From Clostridiales bacterium DTU086 (lineage in GTDB: Bacteria > Bacillota > DTU086), in the NCBI GenBank assembly GCA_001513335.1, contig LFTO01000109.1:1-38563 (forward strand): a DNA stretch of 38,563 bases, read 5' to 3'. The notes under the pieces are model-generated. The model had not been told where the DNA came from, ran no database searches, and saw only the letters and a list, made by a program, of their open reading frames with translations. Position 1 is the stretch's first letter. The number at the start of each line of letters is the position of its first letter. Positions 26,790 to 35,560 of this stretch are shown here, piece after piece. The position numbers were made by a program, and so were the translations under genes.

Positions 26790-27390
26790 TTTGAATACCT
26801 TTCACCTTGATGTTTTTAAGGAGATAGGAAACATTGGAGCGGGGAATGCGGCAACGGCTTTGGCTAATTTAATTGGGAAAAAAATCGGGATGGATGTCCC
26901 CCAGGCAGGGGTAGTTGCTCTTGAGGATTTAATAACCCTGGTGGGGAATGAAGAGGATGAGATAATTTGTATTCACCAGGCAGTAAGCGGTCCGGCTCCT
27001 TGCGGAATAATGTTTATCCTTGCCGAAAAGAGCGCTGTTTATCTGGCAGATATACTGCTGACAAACCAGTCGGTAGCGGATTCCCAATTTGACGAATTGG
27101 AGGAGTCTCTTTTTTTGGAAGTCGGAAATATTTTGAGCGGGTCTTTTCTTAGTGCTTTTTCACAGGTGACAAATCTTGTTTTTAACTTGTCTGTCCCCGT
27201 TCTTGCCCGGGATATGCTGGGAGCAGTTCTCAGCAGTGCCCTTCTGGAATCCGGCTATTATGCTGATAAGGTGTTGGTTGTGGAAACCAGATTTTTTGAT
27301 GCGACGCGGTCAATCAAGAGTCACTTTTTCATTCTTCCGGAATTGGAGGCCCTTGATAAAATATTAAATGGCTTAGGAATCAATATTTAG
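26776..27390 (+). CDS. cheC: Chemotaxis protein CheC (CheY-P phosphatase)
   Basis: FKEIGNIGAGNAATALANLIGKKIGMDVPQ and second LFLEVGNILSGSFLSAFS motif; likely TTG start 26776 with AGGAGGTG at 26761. Confidence 0.95.
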   Translation: MKLDDLNTFHLDVFKEIGNIGAGNAATALANLIGKKIGMDVPQAGVVALEDLITLVGNEEDEIICIHQAVSGPAPCGIMFILAEKSAVYLADILLTNQSVADSQFDELEESLFLEVGNILSGSFLSAFSQVTNLVFNLSVPVLARDMLGAVLSSALLESGYYADKVLVVETRFFDATRSIKSHFFILPELEALDKILNGLGINI

Positions 27391-27404
27391 CAGGAGGGAT
27401 ATTG

Positions 27405-27767
27405 ATGGGAAAAAGAGTATTAATTGTAGATGATGCCGCCTTTATGAGAATGATGATTAAGGACATTTTGGTGAAAAATGGTTTCGAAATTGCCGGAGAA
27501 GCGGCCAACGGCTATGAAGCTGTTGAGAAATACAAGGAAGTGAGGCCGGATGTAGTTACAATGGATATTACCATGCCTGAAAAAGATGGGATTGCTGCTG
27601 TGAAAGAGATTATGGCCATTGACAAGCAGGCAGTGATTATCATGTGCAGTGCCATGGGGCAGCAGGCTATGGTAATGGAGGCTATTCAAGCAGGTGCCCG
27701 GGATTTTATTGTTAAACCTTTTCAGCAGGAGAGGGTAATCCAGGCACTGCAGAAAGCTGTTGGTTAA
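27405..27767 (+). CDS. cheY: Chemotaxis response regulator CheY
   Basis: RVLIVDDAAFMRMMIKDIL...VTMDITMPEKDGIAAV...KPF; single receiver domain. Confidence 0.95.
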   Translation: MGKRVLIVDDAAFMRMMIKDILVKNGFEIAGEAANGYEAVEKYKEVRPDVVTMDITMPEKDGIAAVKEIMAIDKQAVIIMCSAMGQQAMVMEAIQAGARDFIVKPFQQERVIQALQKAVG

Positions 27768-27815
27768 TGGCAATTTCAACTGCTGGAATATGGATTCTTA
27801 GGCGGGTGTTTTTGT

Positions 27816-28850
27816 ATGGTAGATGAAGTACTGTCTCAATCAGAAATAGATTCGCTGTTAAAAGCGCTGTCAGCGGGAGAAATTGACACTGAGCAGATTA
27901 GGATTGGGGAACCTGCAGAAAAAACGGTAACCAAGTATGATTTCAAGCGTCCCAATAAGTATTCCAAAGAACACCTTAGAACTCTCTACATGATCCACGA
28001 TAATTACGCCCGTATTCTCTCGAATTTTTTGTCGGCATATCTTAGAAGCGGCGTTCAAATTAAAATTGCCACTGTAGACCAGACTACATATGAAGATTTC
28101 GTTGTCTCTATTTCCAGTCCTGTACTTATGACCATGTTCAATATCAAACCTTCAGACAAAGCTGTGTTTATGGTAATGAACTCCGGTTTTTTGTTTCCGA
28201 TTATTGATCTGCTGTTTGGCGGCCCAGGTACTTCGGGACCCAGCAACAGAGATCTAACGGAAATAGAAATTAACGTTATGCGCAAGCTCAATGAAAGACT
28301 GCTGCAGAATTTAACCTATGCCTGGGAAGGTGTTTATAATATTGCCCCCCAGATAGTGGCGCTGGAAACGAATACCCAGTTTAGCCAGTTATATTCACCC
28401 TCTGAAACATCAGCGGTAGTAACACTGACTTCCGACATTTCCGGGCAGGAAAGCTTAATACATATCTGCTTGCCTTATATCGCCCTGGAACCCATTATTT
28501 CTAAACTTTCTGCCCAGACGTGGTTTGCCAACGCTGGGGCAAAAAAGAGCACTGATATCCGCCCACGTATTGTGGACCACCTGAATAATACCCCTTTGGA
28601 TTTAACTGCTGTACTGGGCAGTACCGAGATTAGCGTCCGGGAGTTTCTCTGTCTTAGGGAGAAAGATGTTATTCCCCTGGATAATGTTGTCAGTGAAAAT
28701 ATTGAGTTGTGGGTCGGCCAGAGGAAAAAGTTTGAGGTACAGCCGGGAATAATTGGTTCCAAAAAGGGTGTATATATTAAATCTGTCCATACAAACGGGA
28801 GCGGTCACCCTTATATTCCCCATCTTGAAGGAGGTGAGGGCAGTGAGTGA
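27816..28850 (+). CDS. fliM: Flagellar motor switch protein FliM
   Basis: VLSQSEIDSLLKAL CheY-binding-type N-terminus; YDFKRPNKYSKEHLRTLYMIHDNYARILSNFLSAYLR; C-terminal SpoA domain. Confidence 0.97.
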   Translation: MVDEVLSQSEIDSLLKALSAGEIDTEQIRIGEPAEKTVTKYDFKRPNKYSKEHLRTLYMIHDNYARILSNFLSAYLRSGVQIKIATVDQTTYEDFVVSISSPVLMTMFNIKPSDKAVFMVMNSGFLFPIIDLLFGGPGTSGPSNRDLTEIEINVMRKLNERLLQNLTYAWEGVYNIAPQIVALETNTQFSQLYSPSETSAVVTLTSDISGQESLIHICLPYIALEPIISKLSAQTWFANAGAKKSTDIRPRIVDHLNNTPLDLTAVLGSTEISVREFLCLREKDVIPLDNVVSENIELWVGQRKKFEVQPGIIGSKKGVYIKSVHTNGSGHPYIPHLEGGEGSE

Positions 28851-29997
28851 AAACTTTTTATCTCAGGAAGAAATCGATGCGCTGCTTAAGTCACAGGTTG
28901 TACCAGAGCAGGAAACTGAGTCGAAACAGGAACATCAAACTTCTACTTCCGCTGGAGAAGAGGAAGACCTTACCAGGGAAGAGAGAGATGTCATTGGTGA
29001 GATAGGAAACATTTCTATGGGTTCTGCCGCCACCACACTATCTGACATAGTGCGACACAGGGTTTCCATTACTACTCCTCATGTGACGCTGTCCAACCAA
29101 AAGGAACTTTTCAGCTCCTTTGTCAAGCCTTATGTCGTTATTGATATTAATTATATAGAGGGTTTAACAGGGTCTAATCTGTTGTTGGTAGGTCTTACCG
29201 ATGCTGCCATAATTGCTGACCTGATGATGGGAGGCACCGGGGAAAATGTAGGAGAAGAACTGTCCGAGATGGGGCTAAGTGCTGTCAGTGAAGCCATGAA
29301 CCAGATGATCGGTACTGCCGCTACTGCAATGTCAAATATGTTTGGTTTTCCTGTTGTAATTTCCCCACCCAGGGCAACAGTAGTGGAGTTTGATAAACAG
29401 GAGTTAGAGTTTGACCTGAACGGAAATACGATTGCTGTTGTTTCATTCAAGCTGGTTGTAGGGGATTTAATTGACAGCCAAATTATGCAGTTAATACCTG
29501 TTAAAGCTGCCAGAGAAATTGTAAAGTACCTGCTTGCACCTTCTGCCGGGGACAACGGCAGCCGGGACGCAACTGCGGGGGACGGTGATGTGGAAGAGGA
29601 TAACGGTCTTGGGGATTTTGTTCCCGGAACCCCGTCAGACCGGGAAATACAGCCAAAAGAAGAAATAAAAGATGATACTTTTCCAACACGGATGGGGTCT
29701 TATGCACCGGATGCAGGTGAGGAAGTTGAAAGGGGAAAAAATTTGGATCTAATTCTTGATGTTCCCTTAAAAGTATCAGTTGTGTTAGGGCGCTGCAAGA
29801 AGCCCATTGGAGAAGTTTTGAAGTTGGTTCCTGGGACGATAGTGGAGTTGGATTCTCTTGCTGATGAACCTGTTGATATCCTTGTTAACGGTACTCTGAT
29901 TGCCCAGGGGGAAGTTGTTGTGGTTAATGAAAACTTTGGAGTTCAGGTCAACAATATTATCAGTCCTGAGGAAAGACTCCGTAGGCTGAGGGATTAA
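28843..29997 (+). CDS. fliY: Flagellar motor switch phosphatase FliY (CheC-like + FliN domains)
   Basis: FLSQEEIDALLKSQ; EIGNISMGSAATTLSDI and SEAMNQMIGTAATAMSNMFG; C-terminal SpoA domain; GTG start with GGAGGTGAG. Confidence 0.95.
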   Translation: MSENFLSQEEIDALLKSQVVPEQETESKQEHQTSTSAGEEEDLTREERDVIGEIGNISMGSAATTLSDIVRHRVSITTPHVTLSNQKELFSSFVKPYVVIDINYIEGLTGSNLLLVGLTDAAIIADLMMGGTGENVGEELSEMGLSAVSEAMNQMIGTAATAMSNMFGFPVVISPPRATVVEFDKQELEFDLNGNTIAVVSFKLVVGDLIDSQIMQLIPVKAAREIVKYLLAPSAGDNGSRDATAGDGDVEEDNGLGDFVPGTPSDREIQPKEEIKDDTFPTRMGSYAPDAGEEVERGKNLDLILDVPLKVSVVLGRCKKPIGEVLKLVPGTIVELDSLADEPVDILVNGTLIAQGEVVVVNENFGVQVNNIISPEERLRRLRD

Positions 29998-30058
29998 AGG
30001 TAACTGCATAAATTGGGTTCTAATGTGGGAAACTGTGAGAGAATTATTGTTTCCCCAG

Positions 30059-30106
30059 CGGTGTGCAAAATTCCACACTTTGGGAATATTTTACACACCG
30101 TTTTTT
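30059..30106 (+). terminator. Intrinsic terminator of the fla/che operon
   Basis: CGGTGTG-CAAAATTCC ... GGAATATTTTA-CACACCG hairpin followed by TTTTTT. Confidence 0.85.
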
Positions 30107-30247
30107 GTTGCCTTCCGGTTTTGTGCCTTGGCCTAAAAAAAAGCTGTATTCCTCAAGCTAAGTTATTCGCAAAAGGTACGGAAGCACATTGCATAATCTG
30201 GGACAGCCTGAGATAGTTTGATATCTTTCTATGAAGGAGAGAGAAAG

Positions 30248-31072
30248 ATGCGGCCTTTGTGGAAGGGTGCAATTTCCTTTGGTCTGGTAAGCATTCCTGT
30301 AAAAATGTATGCTGCCACTGAACAGAAAAACGTTAAGTTCAACTATCTGCACCGGGAGTGCAAAACTCCGATAAAATACCAAAAAGTGTGCCCTGCCTGC
30401 GGGAGAGAGGTTTCAGCCGATGAAATTGTCAGGGGTTATGAATACCAAAAAGGCAGGTATGTGGTCATCGAGGACGAGGATATGGAGAACCTTCCGTTAA
30501 ACACCATGAGGACGATAGATATTTTGGATTTCGTGGAATTGGAAGACATTGATCCAATTTATTTTGTTAAATCCTATTTTCTTTCCCCCGAGGAATATGG
30601 AAAAAAACCTTATAAACTCCTGTTTGAGGCTCTAGGGAAAACAGGGAAAGTTGCTGTTGCCAAGGTTTTTATCAGGTCTCGGGAGAACCTGGTAACCTTG
30701 AGGAGGTACCGCAACTGTCTGCTGATGGAGACTATGCTTTACCCTGATGAAATCCGCCAGCCTGAGTCTATTCCCGAACTTCAGGAGGAAGTGGAAATAC
30801 ATGAAAATGAGTTAATAATGGCTGAAAGCCTGATTACCAATCTTTCCTCGGAGTTTAAGCCGGAAAAATACAAAAGTGATTACCGGGAAGCTCTATTAAA
30901 GGTAATTCACGCCAAGATAGAGAACGATGAAGTAGAGATTCCCAAAGCACCCCATGAGGAAAAGGTTATTGACCTGATGGAGGCTCTTAAAGCCAGTCTG
31001 GCGGCTACGGAAGGGAAAAAAGAGGAACCCAAAAAGAGAAAAAGGAAAACTGCCAAACAGAAGGAAGCATAA
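30248..31072 (+). CDS. ku: Bacterial Ku protein (NHEJ DNA end-binding)
   Basis: MRPLWKGAISFGLVSIPVKMYAATEQKNVKFNYLHRECKTPIKYQKVCPACGREVSADEIVRGYEYQKGRYVVIEDED. Confidence 0.97.
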   Translation: MRPLWKGAISFGLVSIPVKMYAATEQKNVKFNYLHRECKTPIKYQKVCPACGREVSADEIVRGYEYQKGRYVVIEDEDMENLPLNTMRTIDILDFVELEDIDPIYFVKSYFLSPEEYGKKPYKLLFEALGKTGKVAVAKVFIRSRENLVTLRRYRNCLLMETMLYPDEIRQPESIPELQEEVEIHENELIMAESLITNLSSEFKPEKYKSDYREALLKVIHAKIENDEVEIPKAPHEEKVIDLMEALKASLAATEGKKEEPKKRKRKTAKQKEA

Positions 31073-31193
31073 GACTAAAGGGAAACCTGACGGTGGTTGC
31101 TGGGAGAATGTCCTGCTTCCGCTGACGAGAGCTTAAGAAGGATTTTTATTAAGGCTCAAACAGCCTGTAAAAAATTGAAAAGCATATTTTGTA

Positions 31194-31230
31194 ACAAGGA
31201 CTGTCCGGTCTATGACCAGACAGTCCTTGT
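31194..31230. terminator. Candidate bidirectional terminator between convergent genes
   Basis: Perfect 12-bp arms ACAAGGACTGTC (31194-31205)/GACAGTCCTTGT (31219-31230) with inner GGTC/GACC pairing; between ku (+) and the stress gene (-). Confidence 0.6.
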
Positions 31231-31237
31231 AATTAGA

Positions 31238-31729
31238 CTATTTTTCGTGAACCTTAATATTTTCTCCACCATGGTCCCGGAGAATTTTTTCTGCCCGGTC
31301 AACCTTATCCTGTGAAGAACTTACCGCAACCAATACCTTGCCCTGTTTAACTTCGGATTCAATTTGTCTGCTTTCTTCTTCGGGAATACCCCAGTCCAGA
31401 AGACCGCCGGCTATACCACCGGAGGCAGCTCCTGCAAGGATTCCGCTAATGGGCCCTGCAGCTACAATGGGTCCGATACCAGGGATGGCGAGTGCTCCTG
31501 CTCCCGCTGCAAGTCCGGCTAATCCGCCAAGAATACCGCCTGTGGTGGTACCATCAGCAATGGAATCACTGGTTTCAAAGGTGGCATCCCTTACACCTTC
31601 GCGGCCGCCTTCTTTTCTATCTTTTGCCAGAATGGAAATCTCTTTTTCGAAGCCTTCACCACGCAGGTCGCGAACGGCTTCTTCAGCAACTCTTTCGTTT
31701 TTGAATAAACCCACAACTGTTTTACCCAT
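31238..31729 (-). CDS. General stress protein 17M-like (YflT N-terminus plus glycine zipper)
   Basis: TVVGLFKNERVAEEAVRDLRGEGFEKEISILAKD then GGILGGLAGLAAGAGALAIPGIGPIVAAGP; C-terminal VLVAVSS. Confidence 0.85.
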   Translation of the reverse strand: MGKTVVGLFKNERVAEEAVRDLRGEGFEKEISILAKDRKEGGREGVRDATFETSDSIADGTTTGGILGGLAGLAAGAGALAIPGIGPIVAAGPISGILAGAASGGIAGGLLDWGIPEEESRQIESEVKQGKVLVAVSSSQDKVDRAEKILRDHGGENIKVHEK

Positions 31730-31820
31730 ACAGCAACAACCTCCTAGAATGTTGTATTGTGGTCTAGGGCTAGGATTACCATTAGGGGTCAGAAATATGC
31801 GTAATTCCCATGAAGGCTGA

Positions 31821-32780
31821 TCAGCGCTGCCTCTTATCGGGGCAGATTAATTTAACCAGTACGGTAAACTGACTGGCAAAGGGAAGGACAGCCAAGGAGG
31901 ACAGAACGTTGAAAATAGTATGGGCGTTGGCAATCTGCAATCCGGGAGAATCGGCAGTACGGCTTACCAGAGCGGCGAAAGGGTCCATGAGAGGCAAGGC
32001 TGCTATTATGCCCAGGAAGTTTAACAACAGGTGAGAAACGGCAACCTGCTGGGCTCCCCGGCTGCTCCCGATGCTTCCCAGGAGTGCCGTGACGCATGTG
32101 CCCAGGTTTAATCCCAATATCAGGGGAATGGCTGCTTTCAAGCCTATAGTCTCATGCTGGGACAGAGCAATCAGAATGCCCATTACGATGCTGCTGTATT
32201 GAATTATGGCTGTGCTGACGGCTCCTGCCATAACTCCCGCAATTGGCTGTTCTTCTGCGGCTGCAACCGCCTGGAGAAAGAAATCTGAATATACTATGGG
32301 GCTGGAAGCACGGGTAATCAGGGATAAACCAATAAACGCACAGCCAAAGCCTGACAGAACTGCACCGGTATTTTTTTTACCCAGAAAAAGGAGGATAATT
32401 CCTGCGGCAAGACAGGGCAGGGCAAAATTCTGCAGGTTAAGTCCAAGGAGCTGCACAGTAACACAAGTTCCAACATTTGTCCCCAGGATAATCCCCACCG
32501 CCTGGGGAAATCTGAGCATCCCTGCATCTACCAGACCGATGGTAATTAAAGTGATTGCACTGCTGCTTTGAACTGCGGCAGTAAAGACTGCCCCAAAGAT
32601 AGTCCCCCGCAGGGGAGTTGTGGTCATTTGTCTTAAATACTTAGACAGGCGCTCATGGGGAATTGCTGCCAGATTGCTGCGGAATACACTTAGGCCGAAG
32701 AAAAAAAGCAGGAAACCAAGAAGAAAAAGCAAAATATGAAATAATGAAAAGATCCCCATAAGTCTCGCTCCGGTTTGCAT
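31821..32780 (-). CDS. Na/Pi cotransporter family protein without PhoU-like tail
   Basis: TAAVQSSSAITLITIGLVDAG...GIILGTNVGTCVTVQ and second repeat STAIIQYSSIVMGILIAL...GLNLGTCVTALLGS. Confidence 0.9.
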   Translation of the reverse strand: MQTGARLMGIFSLFHILLFLLGFLLFFFGLSVFRSNLAAIPHERLSKYLRQMTTTPLRGTIFGAVFTAAVQSSSAITLITIGLVDAGMLRFPQAVGIILGTNVGTCVTVQLLGLNLQNFALPCLAAGIILLFLGKKNTGAVLSGFGCAFIGLSLITRASSPIVYSDFFLQAVAAAEEQPIAGVMAGAVSTAIIQYSSIVMGILIALSQHETIGLKAAIPLILGLNLGTCVTALLGSIGSSRGAQQVAVSHLLLNFLGIIAALPLMDPFAALVSRTADSPGLQIANAHTIFNVLSSLAVLPFASQFTVLVKLICPDKRQR

Positions 32781-32830
32781 TTTGTGCGGCGGTAATGCAA
32801 TAATATGTTTATCTTTTCAGAGACAGAAAA

Positions 32831-33613
32831 ATGCATTTTACCTGGGAAAAGAGGGATAAAGTGCTGGCAGACCTTCATGTTCACGGCATGGCACATGGTG
32901 AGTTTAACCACAGTAAAGAGGCAATTAGGCCATTTATTGAGTATGCTGAGTCCCGGGGGCTGGAAGTTCTGGGGTTTGCCGAGCATGACTGGTTCCTGGA
33001 GGAAATTAAATTTGAACTGATTCGAAGTTTGCAGGTTGAGACACCTGTTTCCCTTAGAGTCGGCCTGGAAGTGGACCACAGGCCCGGTTTGGATTGCGCC
33101 GGCCTAACAAAAGAGTACCCTTTTGATTACTTAATCGGCTCGGTACATGAGATTGACGGGTTTTTGTTTGACCACCCGGACTATATTGAAGTATACGAAC
33201 AGTGGGACAGTGACTTGCTTTATGCCGCGTATTTTGAACGGTTGGAAGATTTGATTGAGTCTGACTGCTATGATATTGTCGGTCACTTTGACCTGATCAA
33301 GGTTTTTGGCTGCAGGCCTAAAAAGAGCATTCTTCCTGCAGTTACCGATTTACTTCAGCTTATTAAACAGAAGCACCTTGTAGTAGAAGTCAACACCAGC
33401 GGCAGATATAAGCCTGCAGGTGAGAAATATCCCAGTGATGACATACTTTTGCTGTGCAGGTCCCTTGACATCCCCATTACTCTGGGGTCGGATGCCCACA
33501 TGCCCCGTCATGTAGGCAGGGATTTGGCAGACCAGGTTGAAGCCTTGACAAGAATGGGTTTTAGGGAAATCGTTACTTTTAAGGGGCGGAAACCGGAGTT
33601 TCACAGCCTTTAA
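32831..33613 (+). CDS. PHP-domain phosphatase (histidinol-phosphatase type)
   Basis: ADLHVHGMAHGEFN...VLGFAEHDWF...LRVGLEVDH...GSVHEIDGF...DIVGHFDL...TLGSDAHMP metal-binding motifs. Confidence 0.87.
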   Translation: MHFTWEKRDKVLADLHVHGMAHGEFNHSKEAIRPFIEYAESRGLEVLGFAEHDWFLEEIKFELIRSLQVETPVSLRVGLEVDHRPGLDCAGLTKEYPFDYLIGSVHEIDGFLFDHPDYIEVYEQWDSDLLYAAYFERLEDLIESDCYDIVGHFDLIKVFGCRPKKSILPAVTDLLQLIKQKHLVVEVNTSGRYKPAGEKYPSDDILLLCRSLDIPITLGSDAHMPRHVGRDLADQVEALTRMGFREIVTFKGRKPEFHSL

Positions 33614-33626
33614 GGGAGGGGCACCA

Positions 33627-34286
33627 ATGGACCTGGCTGCTTTGTTTACAAGTTCATTTATTATAGCTTTCTCTGGAGCTCTTGTTCCCGGGCCTCTGCT
33701 TGCAATCACCGCTGCCAAGGTTGTTGAGAAAGGAGCCGGTGCCGGGCCGCTGGTTGTGCTGGGCCATGCTGTTTCCGAAATGGCAGTTATGGCAGGAATT
33801 GTATTTGGCCTGGGCTATTACCTGCAGCTTCCCCCGGTTGCTTCTGCTATTGCAGTGATAGGGGGTTGTGTTTTGCTCTGGATGGGATGGGGTATGATCA
33901 GGGACTTCAGGGCTGCCGGTTCAATAAATGTGGAGGTTGCTGCGGCAGGTCCCCGGAAGTTCCTATCCGGTCCTGTTGTTTCAGGATTTATTGGCAGTGT
34001 ATCTAATCCCTACTGGATTTTATGGTGGGCGACTGTAGGTGCCGCTTTACTGGCCAGTGCTATGAAACAGGGCTCCCTGGGTGTGGGCGTTTTCTTTACC
34101 GGGCATATACTTGCTGACCTGGTGTGGTATTCCCTCGTTGCCTTTTCTCTTGCGGCAGGCCGCAGGTGGTTTTCGGAAAAACTATACCAGTGGCTGTTTT
34201 TGGGTTGCGGAATCGCTATGGTTTTCCTTGCTTTTTACTTTATCTGGTCTGGAACTGCCGGTCAAAACAGTTTGGGGGGATTTTAG
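33627..34286 (+). CDS. LysE family amino-acid exporter/translocator
   Basis: FSGALVPGPLLAITAAKVVEKGAGAGPLVVLGHAVSEMAVM; multi-TM. Confidence 0.9.
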   Translation: MDLAALFTSSFIIAFSGALVPGPLLAITAAKVVEKGAGAGPLVVLGHAVSEMAVMAGIVFGLGYYLQLPPVASAIAVIGGCVLLWMGWGMIRDFRAAGSINVEVAAAGPRKFLSGPVVSGFIGSVSNPYWILWWATVGAALLASAMKQGSLGVGVFFTGHILADLVWYSLVAFSLAAGRRWFSEKLYQWLFLGCGIAMVFLAFYFIWSGTAGQNSLGGF

Positions 34287-34663
34287 TGAGCATTAATGAA
34301 TATGTTGTAAAACTGGCTGAAGTTTTGGCACAATCGGAGGAGTATAAGGCTTTTGTTGCTGCTAAAGAGAATCTTAAGAAAAACAAGGCCAACGAGGAAA
34401 TGCTGGATTCCTTCCGCAAGAGACAGTTTGAACTCCAGATGGCAGAGCTGGCGGGCTATGAAGTAAATGAAGAGGAAAGGGATCAGCTGGAAAAAGAGTA
34501 CCAGCTGTTGTCTTTAAATCCCGAAATAAATGAATACCTAAATGCCGAATACAGATTTTCCCTGATAATGTCAGATATCCAGGGGGCTATTACGGGAGCC
34601 GTGCCGGAATGGTTTGATTTTACTCCGACAATTCCCGGTCAGGGAGCGCCATGCCTGCAGTAA
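34286..34663 (+). CDS. YlbF/YmcA family regulator
   Basis: LAEVLAQSEEYKAFVAAKENLKKNKANEEMLDSFRKRQFELQ; GTG at 34286 overlaps the lysE stop. Confidence 0.85.
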   Translation: MSINEYVVKLAEVLAQSEEYKAFVAAKENLKKNKANEEMLDSFRKRQFELQMAELAGYEVNEEERDQLEKEYQLLSLNPEINEYLNAEYRFSLIMSDIQGAITGAVPEWFDFTPTIPGQGAPCLQ

Positions 34664-35367
34664 AAGGCGGAAATGAGGAGGTCAAAGTGGCCAATACTAC
34701 CGTTTATCTGCGAAAAATTCCTTTATTTGCCCATTTAACCCAGGAAGAACTGGAGCTTATTGATAGGATTGTTAAAGTAAAAAAGTATTCCAAGGACAGC
34801 CTTATCTTTGTGGAAGGCGAGTATGGCAACGAACTGTACTTTGTAAAATCAGGTAAAGTTAAAGTGTCCAAGATGCTTGAGGATGGCAGTGAGAAAATTC
34901 TTCATTTCTTAAAAGAGGGGGATATTTTTGCCGAAGTATTAATTTTTAAGGGAGGGGAATACCCTGCTACTGCCCAGGTAATGGAGGAAAGTGAGATTGG
35001 CATCATTGCCAACGAAGATTTGGAAAGGCTGTTGAAAGAAAGAGGGGATATAACCTTTAAAATAATGGAGGTTATGGCTGAGCGCCTTCGGAATGCCCAG
35101 TACCATATTCGTGATTTGGCTCTGAGGGATGTGGACGGTCGCCTGGCAATTTCCCTGTTGAGCCTGGCTGAAGAACACGGGACCGAATCCGAACGGGGGA
35201 AGCCTGTTAATATAAGCATCAGTCAACAGCAGTTGGCCAATTTAGTAGGTGCTTCCCGGGAAACAGTTGCCCGAATATTAAGCTCCTGGAAGAAAAAGGG
35301 TTTTGTTCAGGTTCGAAAGAATGTTATCAGCATTAAAGATGTTGAAGGGTTAAAGTCCCTTTTTTAG
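34651..35367 (+). CDS. Crp/Fnr family transcriptional regulator
   Basis: cNMP-binding fold plus HTH VNISISQQQLANLVGASRETVARILSSWKKKGFV. Confidence 0.93.
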   Translation: MPAVKGGNEEVKVANTTVYLRKIPLFAHLTQEELELIDRIVKVKKYSKDSLIFVEGEYGNELYFVKSGKVKVSKMLEDGSEKILHFLKEGDIFAEVLIFKGGEYPATAQVMEESEIGIIANEDLERLLKERGDITFKIMEVMAERLRNAQYHIRDLALRDVDGRLAISLLSLAEEHGTESERGKPVNISISQQQLANLVGASRETVARILSSWKKKGFVQVRKNVISIKDVEGLKSLF

Positions 35368-35396
35368 GATAAATAAAAAGGGAGGTCTATTGTCTG

Positions 35397-35425
35397 TTGA
35401 CATGAAATTATGGCTGTAATATGAT
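35397..35425 (+). promoter_or_regulatory. Sigma-A-type promoter
   Basis: TTGACA (35397-35402), 17-bp spacer, TATGAT (35420-35425). Confidence 0.75.
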
Positions 35426-35560
35426 GTTTTCATGCAATATACTGATTAACATGGAGCAATTTTGTGCTTTTTTCTTTCATGTTACGACTATTCTATCAGG
35501 CAAGTATAAACCCGCTTCTATATCGTTTTGTTGTATTAAAATATTAGGAGAGATTAGACA

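Noticed and set aside
27405-27767. CheC, CheD, CheY or FliY active sites being degenerate
   Set aside because: Catalytic/phosphatase motifs (CheD GSCVG; CheC and FliY paired E..N motifs; CheY DD/D/K) all appear intact.
2-29997. Numerous antisense ORFs of 60-180 aa opposite flagellar genes (e.g. 2966..3442 -, 10513..11055 -, 19251..19772 -)
   Set aside because: They lie opposite well-supported conserved CDSs, lack plausible RBS/domain content, and are expected by chance in high-GC third positions.
30107-30247. Sigma-G-type promoter upstream of ku
   Set aside because: GCATA-like hexamer present near 30189 but no matching CATnnTA element at the proper spacing.
31097-31315. Plus-strand ORF after ku, and 31338..31820 + opposite the stress gene
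   Set aside because: Overlap a hairpin and/or lie antisense to a well-supported CDS; no domain signal.
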